From an uncultured Lachnospiraceae bacterium (GTDB taxonomy: Bacteria; Bacillota; Clostridia; Lachnospirales; Lachnospiraceae): a stretch of DNA of 64,000 nucleotides. The notes under the pieces were generated by a model. It was given only the letters and a program-made list of their open reading frames with translations, did not search any database and had not been told where the DNA came from. This document shows, piece after piece, positions 53,738 to 61,861 of the stretch (the first letter of the stretch is position 1; each line of letters opens with the position of its first letter). The translations under genes were made by a program, and so were the position numbers. Location of the stretch: NCBI GenBank assembly GCA_910576535.1, contig CAJTKK010000011.1, positions 51,612 to 115,611 on the forward strand, read 5' to 3'.

Positions 53738-53831
53738 AAATGCACTCTCCTTTTGCCTTTTTTCCATATTGCTCGATAAAAACTTTCTTTAAAATATCGT
53801 CCGGCAGATCATCCCGTACAATAAACTTCAT
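53631..53831 (-). CDS. Uncertain small ORF overlapping the MEMO gene start
   Basis: This 66-codon frame starts MKFIVRDDLPDDILKKVFIE at 53831 with AGAGG upstream and fills the gap before the MEMO gene, but its second half overlaps that gene in another frame. The first 33 residues look like a real protein and the rest does not. It could be a small coupled peptide, or the remains of a larger gene. I do not recognise a family. Confidence 0.3.
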   Translation of the reverse strand: MKFIVRDDLPDDILKKVFIEQYGKKAKGECIYGNDSGIYASSSAAYCAGSGEGRRRENCGYDTSLS

Positions 53832-53857
53832 CAAATCCTCTTTTACGCAGTCTGTCG

Positions 53858-54139
53858 TCAGCGAACTCTGAATCTTGATTCCCCGTCCACTATAGCTACC
53901 TCTTTTTCCTCAATTCCCTCTATCGAAATAAAGCGGCCCCCATTCAGCATATCCAGAAGCCGCCGTATCAAATCCTCTGACCCCTGCACTTCCATTTCCA
54001 CGCTGCCGTCCCACTCATTCCTCACCCAGCCGGTCAGCCCCAGATCCGACGCCGCATAACATGCGCTGTACCGGAACCCGACCCCCTGAACCCTTCCGTA
54101 AATCTTCATATGTCTGCGGACTGTTTTCTCATCACTCAT
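53858..54139 (-). CDS. acyP: Acylphosphatase
   Basis: This 93-residue protein has the acylphosphatase signature GRVQGVGFRYSACYAA near residues 14-29 (Arg of the catalytic site in VGFRYS) and GWVRNEWDGSVEMEVQG near 37-53 with the catalytic Asn. It hydrolyses acyl phosphates. The ATG at 54139 overlaps the upstream gene by eight bases. The frame is open 207 bases further upstream, but that part covers another gene in a different frame. Its place beside the AmmeMemoRadiSam genes may be functional or accidental. Confidence 0.93.
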   Translation of the reverse strand: MSDEKTVRRHMKIYGRVQGVGFRYSACYAASDLGLTGWVRNEWDGSVEMEVQGSEDLIRRLLDMLNGGRFISIEGIEEKEVAIVDGESRFRVR

Positions 54140-54407
54140 CTTCCTGCTCCGCCCTTTCCTGACCGTTCCATATTTTTGCCCGTTTTGCAGCAATGACTGC
54201 CAATACACTTTTCGCCGCTGTCTGGTCTTTATGCAGCAGGCACTGACGTAAGGCAGAAAAATTACGGCCAAACAAATCCTCATCCATTTCTGCCGACCGT
54301 CTCTGCATCCTGCAAAGTATGCTTGCCGCCCCTTGCCAGTTCTCATGGTTAACCGCCTGCCCTAACTTCATAAAATCAAGGCTTTTACAAAAATCTTCTG
54401 TTTTCAT
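54132..54407 (-). CDS. Small helical protein of unknown function
   Basis: This 91-residue protein starts at 54407 with AAAGGAGAGAAA directly upstream. It has Cys and Arg residues and helical composition (MKTEDFCKSLDFMKLGQAVNHENW, LCRMQRRSAEMDEDLFG), with no motif I recognise. It overlaps acylphosphatase by eight bases, so the two are coupled. The frame extends further upstream, but only this start has a good ribosome site. Confidence 0.6.
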   Translation of the reverse strand: MKTEDFCKSLDFMKLGQAVNHENWQGAASILCRMQRRSAEMDEDLFGRNFSALRQCLLHKDQTAAKSVLAVIAAKRAKIWNGQERAEQEDE

Positions 54408-54630
54408 TTTCTCTCCTTTTGTTTCCCCAATTATAGCATAGCCGCTTTTCCCCTGCAATTCTTCTTCAAAATAGCCTTTACTGCTGGAAAGCTGGATTTT
54501 TTCATGCATATTCCTATCAAAATGATTCTTAAGCTGGAATAAAGCCAAAAACCTGGCAGAACTTTCCAGCGTATCAGGAACCTATATCCGATATTTCTTT
54601 CATTTATAGCTAAAATTATATATAACTTCC

Positions 54631-54658
54631 TAATTTTTTCCCAAGATTATGCCGATAT
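54631..54658 (+). promoter_or_regulatory. Sigma-28-like promoter of the flagellinolysin gene
   Basis: The plus strand reads TAAT, 16 bases, GCCGATAT, then an A/T-rich start. The -10 is a very good sigma-28 match, the -35 one base off. It is about 85 bases before the gene and puts it with the late flagellar genes. Confidence 0.7.
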
Positions 54659-54742
54659 AATTTATATTATATTTTGCAGTCACGTGATTTTATATAGCAA
54701 CCGTCAATTATTCCACATAAGTTCATTTAGGGAGGAGCAAGG

Positions 54743-56591
54743 ATGCTTTCAGTAAGGAATAATCTAATCGCAGGGAACGCGAACAGACAGTTTGCAATCA
54801 GCGGCAAAAAAAGCGCAAAACTGGCAGAAAAGACTGCGTCCGGTTACCGTATTAACCGGTCGGCCGACGATGCTGCCGGGCTTTCCATTTCCGAGAAAAT
54901 GCGCAGACAGATAAGAGGGCTGACGCAAGCATCATCCAATGCTTTGGACGGCATTTCCATGGTGCAGTCTGCGGAAGGGGCATTGCATGAAGTTCATGAA
55001 ATGCTACAGCGTACCAATGTATTAGCAGTCCAATCGGCCAACGGTACTTTAACCGACTCCGAGCGGGCTATGCTGGATGCGGAAGTGCAGCAGATCAAGA
55101 ATGAAATCGACAGAATTACAGACGATACCGTCTTTAATGAGATCAAACTGTTTCCAGGAGACGGCCGCTCACCCAAAGCGCCTTCTATTGTCAAAAGTTT
55201 TGAATATAAATTATCTTTCGACCTGACAAACGGCTCGTTTTCTTTAAACAGTATAAACAACACCGCAAGGGCAGGGGTCAATGCCAGCAGCGGAAGCCCC
55301 CTTGCTGATAAAATTGCAACGGAACTGGTACCCAATGCAGTTTCACAGATTTTCAACGCATTTCCTGCGTTTTCACAGGCACAGGGCAACAAAGTCATTG
55401 ATTTAGCCTTAAACGTATCCTACATAGACGGCCCCGGAAATACCTTAGCCCTTGCCGGATACAGCTTCAGCTACGCCGGGGGGGGCCCCTATTTCCATGT
55501 ATATAAAGGTTGATTCTGCCGACTTTACCAATGCTGATGCTGATGCAAACAGCCCTAAAGCAACTGTTTTAGAGTCTACGCTCGCCCATGAATTAATGCA
55601 TACCGTAATGCAGTATAATTTAACCGACGGCATGAGCGGAAGAAAAGGCGAAAAATACCCTACCTGGTTTGTAGAAGGAACTGCGCAGCTTGCCGGAGGA
55701 GGTTTTACTACCGGATGGAATAATGAACTGTTATATTATGCGGAAAAACTGGCAAACGAAAATGACACAAGCCAAGATGCGAATATCAAGAATTATCTGC
55801 AGAAGTATACTGTAGGCGGCAGGCCATACGGGCATGGATATCTTGCATCAGCCTATATCGGATACCTTGCAAACGGGGGCGGTAATGTCACAGGCCAGAA
55901 TATCGCAGCCGGAATGAATAAAGTGTTCCAGTCGCTGCTTAATGGCAGCACATTGGACAGTGCGCTCAAACAGCATACCGGAATGAGTGAATCGCAGATA
56001 AAATCACTGTTTACCAGCGGAGATATGGCTCTGACGGAATTTACCAGAAAACTAGCCTATCATTCCAAAAATGGCGCCGGCTCTGTTATTTCTAATAGCT
56101 TGTCCAGCGGGGGAGCCGGACAGCCTATTATCGGTTCCGGGGCTACCGGCGGTAATTTCCAGATCGGCCAGATTGACGTAGATTTTTCCGGCGGCGCTTC
56201 AAAGGTTAGAATCCAGGTTGGAGATGAAGCAGGAGAGTATATCGAATTTGATCTTTACCAGATGAACACGGAAGCGATTGGATTAACCGATACTAACCTG
56301 AAAACGATAGAGGACTCCGTTGATGCCATTAATTCTGTCAAAGACGCTATTTCCTATGTGAGCAATGTCAGAAGCTACTACGGGGCAATCCAGAACCGTC
56401 TTGAACATACCATCAGCAATCTGGATAATATTGTAGAAAATACTACGGCGGCAGAATCCCGTATCAGGGACACCGATATGGCAAAGACAATGGTACAATA
56501 TTCTAATATGCAGATATTGCTTCAAGCCGGGCAAGCCATGTTAGCACAGGCCAACCACCAGTCAGACGGTATATTGGATCTTTTAAGATAA
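54743..56591 (+). CDS. Flagellinolysin-like flagellin-protease, reading frame broken at a G8 run
   Basis: The gene joins flagellin ends to a protease. The N-terminal part (54743 on; LSVRNNLIAGNANRQ, ASGYRINRSADDAAGLSISEKMR) and the C-terminal part (QNRLEHTISNLDNIVEN, AESRIRDTDMAK) are flagellin D0/D1. The variable region holds a zinc metallopeptidase: LAHELMHTVMQY (HExxH) and PTWFVEGTAQLAGG with a likely third-ligand Glu, as in gluzincins. This is the flagellinolysin layout. At 55478-55485 a run of eight Gs shifts the frame: the first frame stops at 55513 and the rest is one frame over. With seven Gs the whole reads as about 615 residues. GGGAGG precedes the ATG. It may be switched by slippage, or be a sequencing error. 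Confidence 0.9.
55478..55489 (+). repeat. Poly-G tract (G8 then CCCC) inside the flagellinolysin gene
   Basis: Eight Gs followed by four Cs. This homopolymer is the point of the frame change. Such tracts slip during replication and cause on/off switching in surface genes of other bacteria. Confidence 0.85.
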
Positions 56592-56616
56592 GCCGCCGGG
56601 AAAGGAGTCTTAGAAA

Positions 56617-56994
56617 ATGGGAATGATGGAAAAAGTTTCCTGCGCATCCTGCGGTTCCGAATGGGAATGCCCCACCGGCTGCGGATTCATGCACGGAAAC
56701 CTGGAGCGGGTTGCCGTGCTATATCCGGAAGATGTCCAAAAAGAAATTGACAATTGTACTAACGGGGAAAAATTTCCCTGGTTTGACTTCGCTTACCGTC
56801 TTTCTTATTGCAGGAATTGCAATACCATAGAAAGCATACCTTATTTAAAAACCGGCAGCGTCCATACAGCGTTTGCCGGAAAATGCGCAAAATGCGGGCA
56901 GGATGTGCAGTTAATAGAAAACATAGAAAACCTGCCTTGTCCTGTTTGCCATAAAAAAGGGCTTTCCAAAGCGGAAACCGGGACATGGGATTAA
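56617..56994 (+). CDS. Cys-rich zinc-ribbon protein of unknown function
   Basis: This 125-residue protein has several paired Cys motifs: CASCGSEWECPTGCGF near residues 9-24, YCRNCN near 64, CAKCG near 90 and CPVC near 107, so it likely binds two or three zinc ions. I do not recognise a family. It begins 26 bases after the flagellinolysin stop, with AAAGGAG upstream, and is probably in the same transcript. A role in protecting the cell from or maturing the protease is possible but not shown. Confidence 0.75.
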   Translation: MGMMEKVSCASCGSEWECPTGCGFMHGNLERVAVLYPEDVQKEIDNCTNGEKFPWFDFAYRLSYCRNCNTIESIPYLKTGSVHTAFAGKCAKCGQDVQLIENIENLPCPVCHKKGLSKAETGTWD

Positions 56995-57005
56995 TCGTTG
57001 CCGTT

Positions 57006-57746
57006 CTATGATTCTATTTCCAGTCCTGATATTTCCATTCCTTTTAAATGCGCTATCTGCATCTTTTGATTACCGCATATGTATCCATCAGGCAGAATAG
57101 CGCCTCTTAAATCTACATGGATGAAGTTGGCATTCCTTAAATTTGCTCCACGCAAATCCGCATTCCTTAAATCCGTTTTGCTTAAGTTGACGCCATATAA
57201 ACTTGTATTTTGTAAGTTTGCACCACATAATTTCCCCCCATTGCAACATATGCCGTTTAGCTTTGCATTCCCTAAATCGGCATCTTTTAAGTTTACTTCC
57301 TCTAAGCTTGCGCCTTGCAAATTTGTCCCCTGCAAATCCGCCCTGCTTAAATCTGCGTTATCAAGATATGCGCCACTTAAATTAGAGTCCCTTAATTTTG
57401 CATCCTGCAAGCTTGCCCACCGCAAGTCCGCATTCCCCAAATTCGCATTCCTCAGCTTTGCATAACTTAAATCCGCATCGTTCAGCTTTGCATCCTGCAA
57501 ATCTACATTATGCAAATATGTATCCTTCATAATAGAACGCTTAAAATCAGCTCTGCTTAAATTACATCCCATAAAATCTACTTGCAGTAAATCTATATCG
57601 TTAAAATGTACCCCCTTAAAGTCCGCCCTGTTAGCCAAAGCAACAGGCCCAGCAAGCTTCAACTGCTTATTATACGGGCTTTTCATCGCCTTCTGCAGAC
57701 ACTTTGCATAAGAAGCAAATGACAATCTTTTTTCCATCGCTTTCAT
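57006..57746 (-). CDS. Pentapeptide-repeat protein
   Basis: This 246-residue protein is built of about 30 pentapeptide repeats of the A(D/N)Lxx type (for example NADLRWASLQDAKLRDSNL) from about residue 38 to 230. These fold as a right-handed quadrilateral beta helix. Some pentapeptide proteins protect DNA gyrase (Qnr, MfpA); others have unknown roles, so no function is claimed. The N-terminal 35 residues are a helical cap. The start may be 57746 or the ATG at 57737, which has the better ribosome site. It is divergent from the small membrane protein. Confidence 0.9.
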   Translation of the reverse strand: MKAMEKRLSFASYAKCLQKAMKSPYNKQLKLAGPVALANRADFKGVHFNDIDLLQVDFMGCNLSRADFKRSIMKDTYLHNVDLQDAKLNDADLSYAKLRNANLGNADLRWASLQDAKLRDSNLSGAYLDNADLSRADLQGTNLQGASLEEVNLKDADLGNAKLNGICCNGGKLCGANLQNTSLYGVNLSKTDLRNADLRGANLRNANFIHVDLRGAILPDGYICGNQKMQIAHLKGMEISGLEIES

Positions 57747-57862
57747 CCCCCCTGCGCAGATTTATCCCAACTTCACCACAACCTTTTGCCAACTCCGGCA
57801 TAACTACATTTCCCTCTTTCCCTGCTATGCTGAATATACAGCAAAGCAGAAAGGAGCAAAAC

Positions 57863-58075
57863 ATGATAAAAAATACCATTGCAGCAATATTGCAAACCGC
57901 TTTCTCAAACCATCCCATATTTACGCTATTGGCAGTTTTTATCGTACCTATTTCCCTGCTGTTTCTCACCGTTTTTATCCTTATCAAAAACGGGAGCATT
58001 ACAATGTCCATTGATTTCAAAAATCAAAAAATAGAATTAAACATTGTAAAGCAAAGCGCATCATCCGTCCCATAG
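57863..58075 (+). CDS. Small single-pass membrane protein
   Basis: This 70-residue protein has AAGGAG before its ATG and one strongly hydrophobic segment, FTLLAVFIVPISLLFLTVFI, at about residues 20-39, followed by a polar, basic tail. I see no family motif. It shares a short divergent region with the pentapeptide gene and is followed by a strong terminator. Confidence 0.65.
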   Translation: MIKNTIAAILQTAFSNHPIFTLLAVFIVPISLLFLTVFILIKNGSITMSIDFKNQKIELNIVKQSASSVP

Positions 58076-58085
58076 CGCCATTGGC

Positions 58086-58160
58086 AAAATAAGCCTGTCC
58101 TGGAATATTATACCTGAATCTTATTTATAATTCCATCCAGCCAGGCTTATTTTTTATTTT
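58086..58160. terminator. Terminator after the small membrane protein
   Basis: A 12-base stem AAAATAAGCCTG/CAGGCTTATTTT with an inner TGGAAT/ATTCCA stem, followed on the plus strand by a T-rich tail. It marks the boundary to the decayed accessory region. Confidence 0.85.
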
Positions 58161-58336
58161 CAAAACGAATCAGTCTTTAAAGAATAAAACATTTTCCTAA
58201 TCTCCCGCATCCTGCCCACATCCGTTTCCGGGTAAAAGACGGCAAGGATATCCTCCTTCGTCCCCCCATGCCCATCATCCTATGACTGGCTCCTATCAGG
58301 AACACTGTAATATCAAGTTTTTTCGGAGCCTACACC
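58160..58336 (-). pseudogene. Frameshifted coding remnant, family unknown
   Basis: The minus strand has a protein-like stretch ending GRMREIRKMFYSLKTDSF and a stop. Upstream, in a second frame, is KKLDITVFLIGASHRMMGMGG; a GGGGGG run sits at the joint. Adding one G would join them. I do not recognise the family. The rest of the 58.1-58.5 kb stretch shows no gene. Confidence 0.35.
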
Positions 58337-58502
58337 CGCAAAACAATTTAATTAGAGCTGTCACATCATGCAAAAAGCCGTCCGGCATAAAAAAACGGGG
58401 GGATTTTTTGCGTGGATAGCCGGGAGGGAGGCGAAAAAATAGCAACAAACTTTTAGCGCAAGATTTGTGCAACATTCAGAAAAATAAAAAAGGAGGTAAC
58501 GA

Positions 58503-58966
58503 ATGACAGACGAAAAACTGGACTCAGGCCAGGAAGAAAATCCCCAGCCCAGCTTATTCGATGCTGGCCGGGTTTGGGAATATGCCCTATATCGTCCGCA
58601 ACATGACGGATGACGAGGCCATCCTCGCTATGACGGACGGCAACCTGTGCCACCGGGAAAAGATTTTGCCGATGGAAAAGGCGCAGCCGCCGAAAATGCA
58701 GATGGAGGCCATCTGCCACCAGGGGAAAAGCTGGAGGGCGTGGCCGCCGGGGACGTGGAGAAGCGCTCCACGGAAATCGTGGCGGGACGCAACGGCATGA
58801 ATTACAAGCAGGTGCAGCCGTATATCCGGCTGACCCAGCATGTGCCGGAACTCCAGTCTATGGTGAACGAGAAAAAGCTGTCCTTTACCCCCGCCGTGGA
58901 AATCTCGTTTATCAAGCCCAAAAACCAGAGGTTTATCGCCGTTTCCCTTGAGGGCAAAAATGCTTG
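58503..58966 (+). pseudogene. ParB-like partition protein remnant
   Basis: A strong AGGAGG precedes MTDEKLDSGQEENPQPSLFDA, which stops after 37 codons. Frames then change twice: PYIVRNMTDDEAILAMTDGNL in the second frame, then GRNGMNYKQVQPYIRLTQHVPELQ and AVEISFIKPKNQRFIAVSL in the third. These pieces match ParB/RepB-like proteins of conjugative elements, but the core nuclease part is missing (internal deletion) and there is a shift near 58725. It cannot make a working protein. Confidence 0.8.
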
Positions 58967-59060
58967 ACCACAACACGTGGATTGTTGGGTAAGAATGTGA
59001 TATATTTAATTTACTGGCAGGCTATATTTTGCTGAATTGGACGCTATAAAGGAGAAAACC

Positions 59061-59309
59061 ATGACTGACCCGATAGAACAGATAAACAATATATCTAACA
59101 TGGACGATTTCTTAAATTTTGTCATTCAATTAGCTAAGGATGCAAAAGAGCATCCCGAAGAATGGGCAAATACTACTATTACTGATTATTTAGGACAAAT
59201 AGCAAGTTGGATAGATGATTGCTATATGTTTGAAGATCAAATAAACTTTGAAAAGTTGGACTATAAAGTATTGGCAAAAATTTTATATATGGGAAAGATT
59301 TATGAGTAA
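59061..59309 (+). CDS. Small acidic protein, possibly immunity-type (DUF7660-like)
   Basis: This 82-residue acidic protein starts with AAAGGAG upstream and has the pattern FLNFVIQLAKDAKEHPEEWANTTITDYLGQIASWIDD. The Trp residues and acidic helices recall small proteins of the DUF7660 or immunity type, from memory and without proof. It stands alone among mobile-element remnants. Its reading frame is intact. Confidence 0.55.
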   Translation: MTDPIEQINNISNMDDFLNFVIQLAKDAKEHPEEWANTTITDYLGQIASWIDDCYMFEDQINFEKLDYKVLAKILYMGKIYE

Positions 59310-59344
59310 ATATTTTTTACTTTTTTTAATGGAATAATATCATT

Positions 59345-59503
59345 AAGGACAGCGGGCGGGAGCGGACCAACAAGAAAAAGGCTCTCTATGCCGAATACCG
59401 ACAGGCTCAGCGGGATATGCGGCAGGCCATGGCGCTCAAGGCCAACATCGACCATCTGCCCGGACTGACGGACGGGCGGGACGATAAGGAACAGACACGA
59501 TAG
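59345..59503 (+). pseudogene. Relaxase C-terminal fragment
   Basis: The frame KKKALYAEYRQAQRDMRQAMALKANIDHLPG, ending DKEQTR and a stop, resembles the C-terminal helical end of relaxases (mobilisation proteins) of conjugative elements. No start or nuclease domain is present, so this is a remnant. Confidence 0.5.
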
Positions 59504-59582
59504 CGGCGGTGACGCAACCCGCCTTCTTTGAGACAAAATGTCCCAAGATGTTATCCGGAAAAGCAACCGTTGGAGATTAGGC

Positions 59583-59756
59583 ATGAGACAAGAAAGCTGG
59601 TTACTATGCCCTGCTTGTGGAGGTAAAACCCGTGACAGGTTAAGAGACGATACTATTTTGAAAAATTATCCTCTTTACTGTCCAAAATGCAAAAAGGGGA
59701 CTCTAACTGATGCAAAAAACATGAAAATAACAGTTATCACAAGACCAGACGCATAG
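59583..59756 (+). CDS. Cysteine-rich KTR protein
   Basis: This 57-residue protein has LLCPACGGKTRDRLRDDTIL and YCPKCKKGTL, matching the cysteine-rich KTR family, which often travels with tetracycline resistance genes and conjugative elements. No tet gene is visible. The ATG at 59583 was chosen by family length; the frame starts earlier. Confidence 0.85.
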   Translation: MRQESWLLCPACGGKTRDRLRDDTILKNYPLYCPKCKKGTLTDAKNMKITVITRPDA

Positions 59757-59762
59757 ATGCAG

Positions 59763-59806
59763 GAGCCGATAACACGCAGACTAAAAATGCGGTTATCGGC
59801 TCTTTC
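59763..59806 (+). terminator. Terminator after the KTR gene
   Basis: An 11-base stem GAGCCGATAAC/GTTATCGGCTC with an inner CGCA/TGCG and a short T-rich tail. Confidence 0.8.
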
Positions 59807-60079
59807 CATTTGAAAGATACGGGCCGCCGTTTAAGGAGGTTAGCCGTATCTTTCTATATTGTCCGCTCCTATGACTCGTCAAAAAAAGCCCAGGACACAG
59901 ACAAGGATATTCTATTATACGATGCGAAGTTTGTTGTAATTTAGATAATCACCTCATTTTATGCGCTTGCGTAGTATTTTGCCGCGCAAGTGTTTTTTTT
60001 GCCTGGCTTCGCGACAAACAGCGCCAAAGCGCGGGGCAACTCCCCCGGGCGCTGTTCCCCTCCCCCGGGATGAGCGGCT
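59807..60079 (+). other. Gene-free stretch before the recombinase remnant
   Basis: Apart from a terminator-like hairpin at 59963-60000 I see no convincing gene. A short frame at about 59871-59942 (MTRQKKPRTQTRIFYYT) has no recognisable family. Confidence 0.5.
59963..60000 (+). terminator. Terminator-like hairpin with T8
   Basis: CTTGCG/CGCAAG stem extended by G-T pairs, then eight Ts on the plus strand. It marks the end of a lost or rearranged gene. Confidence 0.65.
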
Positions 60080-60430
60080 GTGCCGGAGAAGGGATGGGTG
60101 TGCGTCCACAATACCCACGAGGCGATTATCACCCATGAAACCTTTGACAAGGTGCAGACCCTGCTGGTACGCGATACCCGGATATCCCCCAAAAGGCGGA
60201 AGGTTCACTTGTTCAGCGGTTTTCTGACATGTGCCGGCTGCGGGGAAAATATCTATTACTCTTGCTCCACTTACAAGAACCGTTCCCGGACGGCCTGCTC
60301 CATGCACTCTATCAAGCACAACCGTCTGGAAGCCGCTGTTCGGTTCGCTATCCAGCATCAAGTGAATACCGCCGTTTCCTACTCGGCGTTGATAGCCCGT
60401 ATCAACTTGTCCCCGCTGAAAAAAACAATC
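60080..60430 (+). pseudogene. Serine recombinase C-terminal remnant
   Basis: The frame carries HEAIITHETFDKVQTLL, a zinc ribbon FSGFLTCAGCGENIYYSCSTYKN, and HSIKHNRLEAAVRFAIQHQV, the usual C-terminal half of large serine recombinases. The catalytic N-terminal domain is missing and the frame is not open upstream. Near 60430 it runs into the convergent GNAT gene. It is a remnant of the integrase of a conjugative or mobilisable element. Confidence 0.8.
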
Positions 60431-60437
60431 CTGCCTC

Positions 60438-60983
60438 CTAAAGACTGCATTCTAATTGACAATCATATGGTTCATCTTCGACATGTTTTTGATTATAAAC
60501 TTCCGCCTCAACACAACCCATTGATTTATAAAAGGCTTGGCTCTCAACGGCTGAGTGCGCAGATATGTAGAGTTTTTTAGCCCCTTTTTGTTTCGCCCAT
60601 TTCTTCGCCAAGAGAAAAAGTGTTTTGCCGATCCCCTTATTTCTCATATCCTCTGATATATGGATACTGGATAAATCGCAATATTCCTGTTCACCGCCAA
60701 ATATTTCTGGTTCCACTGAAACAAAGCCTTTTAATTTCCCATCACAAAAAGCAGCATACACTAAGCCATTAGAAAGAATTGTATTTTTCAAACAGGAAAT
60801 TAAAATTTGATAATCCTTTTCCGTCCAGTCATCAACAAAAGGCGCGTCTTTAATTATCCATTTGTCATTTTCTTTACGCCAACATTTTGTAACAATTTGA
60901 TGTCGGATAAAATCCCTGAACAGCTCCCGGCAAATTTCCTCTGCACATAAAACTCTATATTTTAGCAAAATATTATTCTTCAT
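60438..60983 (-). CDS. GNAT N-acetyltransferase (accessory region)
   Basis: This 181-residue protein has the acetyl-CoA loop EDMRNKGIGKTLFLLAKKWAK near residues 110-130 and SAHSAVESQAFYKSMGCVEAE near 142-162, a complete GNAT domain. It is unrelated in detail to the GNAT genes of the left cluster. It overlaps the end of the recombinase remnant. The acceptor is unknown; single GNAT genes on mobile elements can act on antibiotics, but nothing here shows that. Confidence 0.85.
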   Translation of the reverse strand: MKNNILLKYRVLCAEEICRELFRDFIRHQIVTKCWRKENDKWIIKDAPFVDDWTEKDYQILISCLKNTILSNGLVYAAFCDGKLKGFVSVEPEIFGGEQEYCDLSSIHISEDMRNKGIGKTLFLLAKKWAKQKGAKKLYISAHSAVESQAFYKSMGCVEAEVYNQKHVEDEPYDCQLECSL

Positions 60984-61054
60984 TATCTCTCTGCCCTTCC
61001 GATAAATAATAATTTATTTAGAGAATTTTATCACATCTCTACTCCATATTAGAG

Positions 61055-61277
61055 CTATATCCACCTTTCAGGGGTAATGTCTCCCAGTGTAACGACTCTT
61101 TCCTTTTCGTAATCCAACATAATTTCAATGGAACGATAATTCTCTGGCATAAGCTGTATCATAAATTCTCGGCAAGCGCCGCAAGGCAGGATAGCTTTTC
61201 CATTCCGGTCAACGGCTATAACTCGACAAATACCGTTCTCGCCATTTGTAATCGCATTAGCAATAGCATTTTTTTCC
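61055..61277 (-). pseudogene. Cytidine deaminase C-terminal fragment
   Basis: The minus strand codes for NGICRVIAVDRNGKAILPCGACREFMIQLMPENY and ends EKERVVTLGDITPERWI with a stop. PCGACRE is the zinc and catalytic motif of cytidine deaminases. The N-terminal half with the other zinc ligand is missing, so the protein would not work. The fragment is fused to the end of the GrpB-like gene at about 61277. Confidence 0.8.
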
Positions 61278-61755
61278 CCACAAAATTTTCTTTTCCGTCA
61301 CCATATCCATCAATGTCATCAGGGAATTTCCGTGCAAGTTCTATTTTAAGTTTTGCGTATTCCGTTCGTTCTTCTTCATGAGTGCGCATATAATTACGAA
61401 ACGCAAGATGTCTTCCTATGTTGTTCCAATCATTCATCTGAAAGATATGAATTTGATGGATTCTTTCATCTCCTCCTTTACGAAGATAGCGTCTGCCTAC
61501 TATTCCAAATTCGCCGAGATATTCATAGCCTATTTCAGAAAAGGCTTCTGCAACACGATTAACTTTTTCAAGGCTTCTTACTGTCACCATAATGTCAATA
61601 ATCGGTTTTGCTGCCAATCCTGGTACGGATGTACTTCCGATATGGTAGATTGCGATACAGTTATCAGCAAGGATATCCCTAATCAAAAAGGATTCTTCCT
61701 CATATTTCTTTACCCATAATGGATTATAAGCTACAACTGTAATATGTTGACTCAT
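61216..61755 (-). CDS. GrpB/UPF0157-family protein with altered C-terminus
   Basis: This 179-residue protein has the UPF0157 pattern: YNPLWVKKYEEESFLIRDIL near 9-28, IYHIGSTSVPGLAAKPIIDIMV near 35-56, and FRNYMRTHEEERTEYAKLKIELARKF near 118-143. This family has a nucleotidyltransferase-like fold. The normal end appears to have been replaced: from about residue 160 the frame runs out of phase into the cytidine deaminase fragment, adding about 20 unrelated residues. Confidence 0.8.
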   Translation of the reverse strand: MSQHITVVAYNPLWVKKYEEESFLIRDILADNCIAIYHIGSTSVPGLAAKPIIDIMVTVRSLEKVNRVAEAFSEIGYEYLGEFGIVGRRYLRKGGDERIHQIHIFQMNDWNNIGRHLAFRNYMRTHEEERTEYAKLKIELARKFPDDIDGYGDGKENFVGKKMLLLMRLQMARTVFVEL

Positions 61756-61861
61756 CTATTGATACCGCTGATTCTCTTCATTTTTTGATAAGAATGATGT
61801 TATATCATCAATCTATAATTTTTCTATCTTAAATTATCAGAAAGAGCGGCCACGCTTTGGG

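Noticed and set aside
57079..57465. Plus-strand frame of 128 codons rich in Phe, Lys and Ala
   Set aside because: It is the reverse image of the pentapeptide repeats; the regular pattern comes from the real gene on the minus strand.
59871..59942. Short plus-strand ORF MTRQKKPRTQTRIFYYT...
   Set aside because: Too short and without family; it lies among element remnants and I could not support it as a gene.
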